64,000 nucleotides of DNA from Streptomyces cucumeris (GTDB lineage: Bacteria > Actinomycetota > Actinomycetes > Streptomycetales > Streptomycetaceae): assembly GCF_024295805.1 (NCBI RefSeq), contig NZ_JANCLX010000021.1, positions 1 to 64,000 on the forward strand. The letters are read 5' to 3'. Numbering within the stretch: position 1 is the stretch's first letter; each line of letters begins with the position of its first letter. Positions 25,172-32,096 of this stretch are shown here, piece by piece. A program made the translations under genes and the position numbers. The notes under the pieces are model-generated. The model searched no databases, was not told the origin of the DNA, and saw only the letters and a program-made list of their open reading frames with translations.

Positions 25172-27463
25172 ATGGAATCGCTGAGGACGCTCCTCATCGA
25201 TAATTATGACTCGTACACGTACAACCTCTTTCATCTGCTGACCGAGGTCAACGGCGAGGAACCGGAGGTGCTTCTCAATGACGCACCGGAATGTGCGGAC
25301 ATCGACCTTTCGGAGTTCGACAACATCGTGGTGTCCCCCGGGCCCGGGCATCCGGCCGACGGGCGGGACTTCGGCGCCGCCGCCCGGCTGATCGACCGCT
25401 CCCCCGTCCCGGTGCTGGGGATCGGCCTCGGCCACCAGGGCATCGCGCTGGGCGCACAGGCGCGGGTGGTGCCCGCCCCCGAACCCCGGCACGGGCACCT
25501 CTCCCGGATCAGCCACGGGGGCCGCGGACTGTTCCGCGGCCTCCCGCCGGACTTCACCGCCGTCCGCTCGCATTCGCTGTGCGTGGCCGAGCCGTTGCCG
25601 CTGGGGCTCCAGGGCATCGCCTGGTCCGAGGACGGTGTGCTGATGGGGCTGCGGCACCGGGCCCGTCCGCTGTGGGGGGTGCAGTTCCACCCGGAGTCGG
25701 TGCTCACCGGATTCGGCTACCGCATGTTCGTCAACTTCCGCGATCTGACCGTCGAGCACGCCAACGGGGAGTCGGTCACCTCCATCACCGATCCCCGCCG
25801 CGCCCGCCCGGCGGGCGTACCGGCCCCCGAACCGCCGCCGGAGCGGACCCCGCCGCCCGTGGCGAGCGCCCCCGCCCGCACGGCACCGGCGCCCGCACGC
25901 CGGACGGACGGGGCACCGGCCCCGGAGCGCCGCTACCGGCTGCACGCCCGGTGGCTGGCCGACGCCACCGACACCGAGGCGGCCTTCACCCGGCTCTACG
26001 CGAATGCCCCGGGCGCGTTCTGGCTGGACAGCGCCCGTACCGGGACCGGTGAGGCCCGTTTCTCCTTCCTCGGCGACAGCCGGGGCCCGCTGGCCGAGTT
26101 CGTCCGCTACGACGTCACCCGCGGGGTCTGCGAGATCGAGCGGACGGGGCGGCCCGGCGCCCGGTTCGAGGGCAGTGTCTTCGACTACCTCGAACGGGAA
26201 CTGGCCCGCCGTCAGGTGACCGCCCCCGACCTCCCCTTCGACTTCACCGGCGGCTACGTCGGGTACTTCGGCTACGAGCTCAAGGCCGACTGCGGCTCCC
26301 CCAACCGGCACCGGGCGACCACCCCGGACGCCTGCTGGCTGTTCGCCGACCGGTTCGTCGCGGTCGACCACCAGGAGGGCGTCACCTATGTGTGCGCGCT
26401 GGCCGAGGACACCCCCGAGGGACAGCAGGGGGCGAAGGACTGGCTGGACGCGACCGTCACCGTGCTCACCGGAGTGCCGACGGCCACCGCGCCGCTCCCC
26501 CAGCCGCCGCCGCTCACCTCCACCACCGCCGTGGAACCCTGGCTGGTCCGGGACCGGGAGAGCCATGCCGCCGCGGTCCGGGCCGCGCTGCGCGAACTGC
26601 GCGCCGGGACGAGCTACGAGATCTGCCTCACCGACTCCGCCTGGCTGCCCGCGCCCGGCGACTCCTACGCCTTCTACCGGGCCCTGCGCCGGTCCGACCC
26701 CGCTCCGTACGCCGCCTATCTGCGCTTCGGCGACACCGACGTGGCCTGCGCCTCCCCCGAGCGCTTCCTGCGCGTCACCCCCGACGGGCTCGCGGAGGCC
26801 AAACCGGTGAAGGGCACCATCGGCCGCGGCACGGACGCCGAACAGGACGCCCGGGCGCTGGCGGCCCTCGGCACCAGCCCCAAGCCCCGCGCCGAGAACC
26901 TGCTGATCGTCGATCTGCTCCGCAACGACCTCGGCAGGGTCTCCCAGCCCGGCAGCGTGTACGTACCGCGGCTGATGAACACCGAGACCCACGCCACCGT
27001 GCACCACCTGGTCTCCACGGTGCGCGGACGGCTGCGCCGGGGCACCTCCGCCGTCGACTGCGTACGGTCCTGCTTCCCCGCCGGGTCCATGACCGGCGCC
27101 CCCAAGACACGCACCATGGAGATCATCGACTCCCTCGAGACCGAGGCCCGCGGGGTGTACTCCGGGGCCATCGGCTTCCTCAGCTGCAACGGCGCCGCCG
27201 ATCTCAACGTGGTCATCCGCACGGCCACCTTCACCGGCGGCCGGATGCACCTCGGCGCGGGCGGCTCCGTCGTCCTCGGCTCCGATCCGGCCGAGGAGTA
27301 CGAGGAGATGCTGCTCAAGACCGCCGCGGCGATGCGCGCCCACGACGCCGTACGGTCCGGGTCCGGCACAGACCACGACGGCCCGCACGCCCCGGCGGCC
27401 GGGGCGCACGACGGCCTGCTCGTGGGAACCGCGCCCGCCACCGCGACCGACTTCGAACGGTGA
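25172..27463 (+). CDS. pabAB: Fused aminodeoxychorismate synthase PabAB with a Cys-less glutaminase site
   Basis: 763 residues. The N-terminal part (1-195) is a class I glutamine amidotransferase domain (LIDNYDSYTYN, SPGPGHP, His173 and Glu175 in QFHPES), but the nucleophile position reads GIGLGHQ: Gly85 (codon GGC at 25424-25426) replaces the normal Cys. A Pro-rich linker (~210-255) leads to the chorismate-binding PabB domain, with KPVKGT carrying Lys547, the residue that marks aminodeoxychorismate synthase rather than anthranilate synthase (which has Ala), then RAENLLIVDLLRNDLGR and FPAGSMTGAPK. It converts chorismate to 4-amino-4-deoxychorismate, here perhaps with free ammonia or an external glutaminase. 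It leads an operon with an adenylating enzyme and PabC. Confidence 0.92.
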   Translation: MESLRTLLIDNYDSYTYNLFHLLTEVNGEEPEVLLNDAPECADIDLSEFDNIVVSPGPGHPADGRDFGAAARLIDRSPVPVLGIGLGHQGIALGAQARVVPAPEPRHGHLSRISHGGRGLFRGLPPDFTAVRSHSLCVAEPLPLGLQGIAWSEDGVLMGLRHRARPLWGVQFHPESVLTGFGYRMFVNFRDLTVEHANGESVTSITDPRRARPAGVPAPEPPPERTPPPVASAPARTAPAPARRTDGAPAPERRYRLHARWLADATDTEAAFTRLYANAPGAFWLDSARTGTGEARFSFLGDSRGPLAEFVRYDVTRGVCEIERTGRPGARFEGSVFDYLERELARRQVTAPDLPFDFTGGYVGYFGYELKADCGSPNRHRATTPDACWLFADRFVAVDHQEGVTYVCALAEDTPEGQQGAKDWLDATVTVLTGVPTATAPLPQPPPLTSTTAVEPWLVRDRESHAAAVRAALRELRAGTSYEICLTDSAWLPAPGDSYAFYRALRRSDPAPYAAYLRFGDTDVACASPERFLRVTPDGLAEAKPVKGTIGRGTDAEQDARALAALGTSPKPRAENLLIVDLLRNDLGRVSQPGSVYVPRLMNTETHATVHHLVSTVRGRLRRGTSAVDCVRSCFPAGSMTGAPKTRTMEIIDSLETEARGVYSGAIGFLSCNGAADLNVVIRTATFTGGRMHLGAGGSVVLGSDPAEEYEEMLLKTAAAMRAHDAVRSGSGTDHDGPHAPAAGAHDGLLVGTAPATATDFER

Positions 27464-27475
27464 GGTGACCCGGAC

Positions 27476-29065
27476 ATGTTGCAACGGCTGCTCCCCGAGC
27501 GCGGGTTCTATCCGGGGCTCGCGTTCCAGGAGGCCGCGGTCCGCCACGGCCGGGTCCGCGTCACCCTCGACCGTCCGCTGGACGTCGCGCCCGGCGCCGG
27601 TACGGATCTGGGCTACCCCGAACTGGCCGATCTGGTGGACGATCTGGCCGGACGGCTGTGGTCGGCCGGGGTCCGGCCGAGCGAGCATGTGGCCGTCCTC
27701 AAGCGGGACAACGCGGACGTCGTCTTATTGGCGTGTGCCGTCTCCCGGATCGGTGCGGTTCCGGCGCTGCTGTCGCCCGCCCTGGAGGGCGGGGTGGTGG
27801 CGGTGCTGCTGGACCGGCTGCACGCCCCCTGGCTGATCACCGACCGGGAGACCCTGCTGTCCACCCTCGGCGGGGTGGACACCACGCTGGCCCGCGGGGT
27901 GCTGACGGTGGACGAGGCGCCGGGGAAGACCCTGGCGCTGGCAGGGCTGGCCGGTGTGCCACGGCGTCCGGCCGTCCGGCTGCACCCGCATGAGCCCTCG
28001 CTGATCACCCATGGCCCGGGGGCCACCGGAATCCCCCGGCTGGAGGTGCACTCGCCGCATACGCTGTGGAACCGGCTGGTGCCGCAGCAGGCGCTGGGCC
28101 GGGCCACCCGTGGTGAACCGGCCGCGCTGCACCTGCCGTTCGCCTCCTCCCGGATGCTCCAGCAGCTCGGGGTGCTGCTGCACTTCGGCAGTCCGCTGCT
28201 GCTGCTCACCGATCCCGACCCCGCGCAGGCGGGCCCGCTGCTGGCGGCGCAGCGGCCCGGCGTCGTCGAGACGGATCCGCACACCTTCGCGCTGTGGGAG
28301 GAGCTGGCGGACGCGCCCGGCGCGCCGCTGTCCCGGGTGCGCTCCTACGGCTGCCCCTTCGACACCGTGCACCCGCGCACCGTGCGGCGGCTGCTGGACG
28401 CGTCCCGGCGCCGGGACCCCCGGCTGCTCCAGCTCTACGGCGAGGGCGAGACGGGCCCGATCGCCTTCGGCTGGTACACCCGGCGGGGTGTGGACCGGGC
28501 GCACTGCCGCCGGGTCGGCACCGGGATCCCCGGCTTCACCCGGATCCGGGTGGTCGACGAGCGCGGCCGCGCGTGTCCGCCCGGTGCGCCGGGGGCGGTC
28601 GAGGTCCGCACCCGGGGCCGGATCCTCACCTATCTGGGCGCGCCGGAGAGTTACGCCCGGCAGGTGGACCGGGGCTGGTGGCGGATGGGCGACACCGGCT
28701 ACCGGGACCGGTGGGGCGCGCTGTACCTGCTGGACCACGAGGCGGACGGGGTGTCCCCGGCCGAAGGCGATCTGGAGGTCGAGGACGAGCTGCTGTCACG
28801 GGTGGCCGAGCTCCGTGAGGTGATCATCGTCCGCGGTCCCGGACGGGAGGCGGTACCGGTGGTGTGCACCCGCGGGGACCTCCCGCTGGACACCGGCCGG
28901 TGGCTGCGGGCCACCGGCGACCTGCCGTCGCTGGCGTCACCCGTGCAGTGCCGCTTCGAGGACCTGCCCCGCACCCGCACCTGGAAGGTCAGACGGCTGG
29001 AGATCGCGCGGCTGCTGGCCACGGGTGAACTGCCCGTGCTGAGCGGAGCGCCGGCCCATGGGTGA
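27476..29065 (+). CDS. AMP-dependent acyl/aryl adenylating enzyme (possible p-aminobenzoate ligase)
   Basis: A 529-residue ANL-superfamily enzyme. The phosphate-binding loop is THGPGATGIPRLEVHS (normally TSGTTGxPK), the central motif LLQLYGEGETGPIAFG, the hinge region WWRMGDTGYRDRWGALYLLD, and the C-terminal catalytic Lys probably in RTWKVRRLEIARLL. The GR(x)KD part of motif A8 is degenerate (LDHEADGVS). Being sandwiched between pabAB (12 bases upstream) and pabC (8-base overlap), it most likely activates p-aminobenzoate to an adenylate, CoA or carrier thioester. Codon 84 (27725-27727) is TTA, the codon read by the bldA tRNA, so translation should be developmentally gated. Confidence 0.8.
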   Translation: MLQRLLPERGFYPGLAFQEAAVRHGRVRVTLDRPLDVAPGAGTDLGYPELADLVDDLAGRLWSAGVRPSEHVAVLKRDNADVVLLACAVSRIGAVPALLSPALEGGVVAVLLDRLHAPWLITDRETLLSTLGGVDTTLARGVLTVDEAPGKTLALAGLAGVPRRPAVRLHPHEPSLITHGPGATGIPRLEVHSPHTLWNRLVPQQALGRATRGEPAALHLPFASSRMLQQLGVLLHFGSPLLLLTDPDPAQAGPLLAAQRPGVVETDPHTFALWEELADAPGAPLSRVRSYGCPFDTVHPRTVRRLLDASRRRDPRLLQLYGEGETGPIAFGWYTRRGVDRAHCRRVGTGIPGFTRIRVVDERGRACPPGAPGAVEVRTRGRILTYLGAPESYARQVDRGWWRMGDTGYRDRWGALYLLDHEADGVSPAEGDLEVEDELLSRVAELREVIIVRGPGREAVPVVCTRGDLPLDTGRWLRATGDLPSLASPVQCRFEDLPRTRTWKVRRLEIARLLATGELPVLSGAPAHG

Positions 29066-29912
29066 ACGGACGCGGCAGTGGGGCGGCGGGCTCCAGGACT
29101 ACCGCCCCGACCAGAAGCAGTGGACGCTGATGTGGCGTGAGGACGGCGGGCTGATGCCCTCGCGCTCGGTGCCCGACAGCGCGGTGCTGGCCGCCGACTC
29201 CTGGCTGGTGGACGACGGACGGGTACGGGCGCTGGACCGGCACCGCCGCCGCTTCGTGGCCGCCTGCACCGAGGCCACGGGCGATTCGCCCGCGCGGATC
29301 GAGAGCTTCTGGCGGGACGCGATGACGATGGTGCCGCGTACGGACCGCTGGTTTCCCCGGGTGGAACTGGCGGGCCCGGAACCGGCCCGGCTGTTTCTGC
29401 GGATCCGTCCGGCGCCGCCCCGGACGGCCAATGTGACGGTGTGTCTGACCGAGGAGTTCGACCCGCGGGCCGCCCCCCGGCGCAAGGGGCCCGATCTCTC
29501 CCTGCTGGCGCATCTGCGCGAGCGGGCGGCTGCGCGCGGCGCACAGGAACTGCTGCTCACCACGGAGACCGGGCTGGTGCTGGAGGGCACCGGCGCCGGC
29601 GTCCTGTGGTGGGAGGACGATGTGCTCTGTCTGCCGGACCCCGAGCTGCCGCTGTTCGCGAGTGTCACCTCGGCGCTGATCGGGGAGCGTGCGGCGGAGC
29701 TCGGGCTGCGGCTCGAACACCGCAGATGCACCCCGCATGAGCTGGACGGCCGGGAGGTGTGGCTGGTCAACGCGCTGCACGGGATCCGCCCGGTCACCGC
29801 GTGGCTGGGCCGTCCGCTGCGCGCGGGTCCTGCGCTGCGCGCCCCCGACTGGCAGACCTGGCTGGACGGCAGCGCCGAACCGTCTCCCATCCCGAACGGC
29901 GTCCACCGATGA
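29058..29912 (+). CDS. pabC: Aminodeoxychorismate lyase-like class IV aminotransferase
   Basis: A 284-residue fold-type IV PLP protein. The PLP lysine is in RRKGPDLSLLAHLRERA, followed by the GAQELLLTTETGLVLEGTGAGVLWW segment typical of PabC/IlvE-like proteins, and the C-terminal FASVTSALIGERAAELG. Given PabAB two genes upstream, the likely reaction is 4-amino-4-deoxychorismate to p-aminobenzoate and pyruvate. It overlaps the adenylating enzyme by eight bases and its stop overlaps a short downstream frame. A branched-chain or D-amino acid aminotransferase role is less likely in this setting. Confidence 0.85.
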   Translation: MGERTRQWGGGLQDYRPDQKQWTLMWREDGGLMPSRSVPDSAVLAADSWLVDDGRVRALDRHRRRFVAACTEATGDSPARIESFWRDAMTMVPRTDRWFPRVELAGPEPARLFLRIRPAPPRTANVTVCLTEEFDPRAAPRRKGPDLSLLAHLRERAAARGAQELLLTTETGLVLEGTGAGVLWWEDDVLCLPDPELPLFASVTSALIGERAAELGLRLEHRRCTPHELDGREVWLVNALHGIRPVTAWLGRPLRAGPALRAPDWQTWLDGSAEPSPIPNGVHR

Positions 29913-29983
29913 CGGCCGTCCCCGCGGCCCGCGAGGCGGCGGCCCCGACCGTACCCCGGCACCCGCTGGAGGCCACACCATGA
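29909..29983 (+). CDS. Possible 24-residue coupled small ORF
   Basis: An ATG overlaps the pabC stop (ATGA at 29909-29912) and its TGA stop overlaps the next gene's ATG (ATGA at 29980-29983). It would encode a 24-residue Ala/Pro-rich peptide with no transmembrane segment. The double overlap is the pattern of translational coupling, but the peptide has no recognisable family and could be fortuitous, serving only to carry ribosomes to the next start. Confidence 0.3.
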   Translation: MTAVPAAREAAAPTVPRHPLEATP

Positions 29984-30591
29984 ACACCCATGGACCGCGA
30001 CGTGACGTCGGAACGCACCGGCCTCGGGCGGTGGCCCGCGGGCGGAATCCGCTGCGGCGCCGGTCGGACCGGATCCAGTCCTGGTGCACCGTGCTGTTCC
30101 TGCTGACGCTGGTGTGCGGGGTCCCGTTCGCCGCGCTGAGCGTGGCCGGCGCGGCGTACGACTCACAGCTACGGGTGGTGCACGCCGAGGAGGCGGCGCG
30201 CCACCGGGTCACCGCGCGGCTGGCCGAGGATCCGCCGGACGGACCGCGTGGGGCGGACGGGCCGTCGACCCGGCAGGCGCGGGTCCGCTGGACCGGCCCG
30301 GACGGCGCCCGCCACTCCGGCGTGGCCACGGTGACGGGCGGTACCCGGGCGGGGGACGCCGTACTGGTGTGGGTGGACCGCGCCGGTGCGCTGGTACGGG
30401 CCCCGGCCTCGGCCTCGACCGCGCGGACGGTGGGCTGGTTCACCGGCGCTCTGAGCGCCGCCGCGGGGCTCGCCCTCACCTGTGCCGCGCAGTCCCGGGT
30501 CCGGCGGGCGCTGGACCGCGGCCGGTACGCGCGGTGGGAGGCAGAGTGGAAGGAGGTGGAACCCGCGTGGTCCGGCAGGAACCGTCGCTGA
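29980..30591 (+). CDS. Rv1733c-family two-helix membrane protein
   Basis: A 203-residue protein with a basic N-terminus (NPLRRRSDRIQSWC), a first membrane helix (TVLFLLTLVCGVPFAALSVAG), an extracytoplasmic middle part and a second helix (WFTGALSAAAGLALTCAA), ending in ARWEAEWKEVEPAW. This matches the Rv1733c family of actinobacterial membrane proteins. ATG 29980 follows GGAGG. In mycobacteria the namesake belongs to the DosR dormancy regulon. Its place behind pabC may simply reflect the next transcription unit. Confidence 0.8.
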   Translation: MNTHGPRRDVGTHRPRAVARGRNPLRRRSDRIQSWCTVLFLLTLVCGVPFAALSVAGAAYDSQLRVVHAEEAARHRVTARLAEDPPDGPRGADGPSTRQARVRWTGPDGARHSGVATVTGGTRAGDAVLVWVDRAGALVRAPASASTARTVGWFTGALSAAAGLALTCAAQSRVRRALDRGRYARWEAEWKEVEPAWSGRNRR

Positions 30592-30644
30592 TCCGGCCGG
30601 TGCCCGCGGGACCGGCGGACGCAGGTGGAAGGTGAGGAGCGGAC

Positions 30645-30935
30645 ATGTCGCACACAGTGGAATGGCGGGTGCACCTCTTCCTCTTCGAGGACGAGGGCAG
30701 GACGAAGGCGCGGATCGAGCTGGACACCGGGGAGTCGGCGCTCACCGGGCGCGGGGTGGCGCGCTGCAACCCCGATGACGAGGACGTCCCGGCGATCGGT
30801 GACGAGCTGGCCGCGGGCCGGGCGCTGCACGACCTCGGGGAGCAACTGATGCGCGCCGCGGAGCACGACATCGAGCGGGTGGGCGCCCCTCCGGCGTCGC
30901 CCCGGCCGCGCCCGGGGTACGGCTGGATCGCCTGA
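30645..30935 (+). CDS. DUF1876 small protein (Rv1738/Rv2632c-like)
   Basis: A 96-residue protein with the DUF1876 pattern: MSHTVEWRVHLFLFEDEG, LTGRGVARCNPDDEDVPAIGDELAAGRALHDLGEQLM and AEHDIE. Related mycobacterial proteins are induced in dormancy and resemble ribosome hibernation factors in fold. A good GAGGAG ribosome site precedes the ATG. It follows the Rv1733c-like gene by 53 bases, giving a two-gene dormancy-type pair. Confidence 0.85.
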   Translation: MSHTVEWRVHLFLFEDEGRTKARIELDTGESALTGRGVARCNPDDEDVPAIGDELAAGRALHDLGEQLMRAAEHDIERVGAPPASPRPRPGYGWIA

Positions 30936-30954
30936 CGGCGCAGGCGTACGGGCC

Positions 30955-31119
30955 AGGGCGTGTCCGCAAAGTCGCGTCGGATCAGCCCGCGGCGTCTGGT
31001 GCGTGCGATCGCAAGGCGGAGGGTCGTCCTCGTAGTGGGCCTACTCGGATGATCCCGACAACGCAGCGAGCGTGCGTGCCAGGCGTCGCGGGCCCGGCGG
31101 GACTTTGCGGACATGCCCT
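30955..31119. mobile_element. 165 bp MITE-like element with 19 bp inverted ends
   Basis: The left end AGGGCGTGTCCGCAAAGTC (30955-30973) and right end GACTTTGCGGACATGCCCT (31101-31119) are inverted repeats matching at 18 of 19 positions. The interior has no coding capacity and no transposase. This end sequence resembles the IS-derived small repeats scattered through Streptomyces genomes. The right end touches the stop codon (TAG, 31118-31120) of the minus-strand GntR gene, so insertion may have set the end of that protein. Confidence 0.75.
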
Positions 31120-31801
31120 AGGGCGGGTCCTCGGCCGCCCCGGCGAGCAGGTCGAGCATCGCGCCCTCGGCGCGGGGCGCGTCCCGGTCCCGCACGGCCT
31201 CCAGCACCCGGCGGTGGCCGGGCACGGGGTCGCCGGTGTCGTCGCGGCCGCGCACCGGCCGGGCGGGGCCGTCCGGTGCGGGCGCCAGGACCAGTCCGAG
31301 CCGGGCGAGCAGTTCATTGCCGGTGGCGGTGTGCAGGGCGTGCTGGAAGGAGGCCGCCGCCTCCGCCTCCGCCGCGGGATCGCCGCGGCCCTGCTCCATG
31401 GCGGTCAGCGCCGCCTCCAGCGCGGCCAGGTCGGTGTCGCCACGGCGCAGCGCGGCGCGGTGGGCGGCGGCCGGGGCCACGGCGGCGCGGACATCGGTGA
31501 GGTCGCGCCACAGCCGTTCACCGTCTCCCCCGGCCAGCCGCCAGCGGATCACATCGGCGTCCAGCAGGTTCCAGGCGGAGCGCGGGCGGACGAAGGTGCC
31601 GCGCTTCTGGCGCGCGTCGATGAGTCCCTTCCCGGCGAGGACCTTCAGGGACTCGCGCATCACGGTGAGGCTGACGTCCAGCTCCGCGCCGAGGGCACGC
31701 ACATCCAGGATCTCGCCCTCGGCGAGCGCTCCCGCGACGATCCGGGCGCCGAGCCGCTGGACCACCCGGCCGTGGACACCTCTGCCCGCGTAGGACGTCA
31801 T
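31118..31801 (-). CDS. GntR-family (FCD) transcriptional regulator, C-terminus set by the MITE
   Basis: A 227-residue FadR-type GntR protein: winged helix at residues ~10-70 (LGARIVAGALAEGEILDVRALGAELDVSLTVMRESLKVLAGKGL), then an all-helical FCD ligand domain (LRRGDTDLAALEAALTAMEQ, ASFQHALHTATGNELLARL, PGHRRVLEAVRDRDAPRAEGAM). ATG 31801 follows GGAGGAG. Its stop codon is formed at the boundary with the MITE at 30955-31119, so a few C-terminal residues may be lost or replaced. No metabolic target gene is adjacent; the regulon is unknown. Confidence 0.85.
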   Translation of the reverse strand: MTSYAGRGVHGRVVQRLGARIVAGALAEGEILDVRALGAELDVSLTVMRESLKVLAGKGLIDARQKRGTFVRPRSAWNLLDADVIRWRLAGGDGERLWRDLTDVRAAVAPAAAHRAALRRGDTDLAALEAALTAMEQGRGDPAAEAEAAASFQHALHTATGNELLARLGLVLAPAPDGPARPVRGRDDTGDPVPGHRRVLEAVRDRDAPRAEGAMLDLLAGAAEDPP

Positions 31802-32096
31802 GGGTGCGCTCCTCCTGCCCGCCCGCCCCACCCCGTACGGAATCGCCCGTACCACGCGTTATTTATGAATACATCCTGGCACCGGGACGGCGGGGGCGGC
31901 GACGGCCTCAGGGGATCGGTCACCGGATTAAATGTGAATTAACGGCATGCTGCCCGGCCCTCACTCCGGGATCCGGGAGCCGGGATGCGGGACCGGCGGC
32001 ATGCACATCCGGCATATCCGCCTATTTCCGCTTAGCGTGGCAGGTGCGGAGTAAAATTACGCTTCACGTGCTGGAGGCAGAGCGAAAGCGGATCTC

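Noticed and set aside
25172..27463. Anthranilate synthase (TrpEG fusion).
   Set aside because: The KPVKGT motif with Lys547 marks aminodeoxychorismate synthase, and a PabC-like lyase is in the operon.
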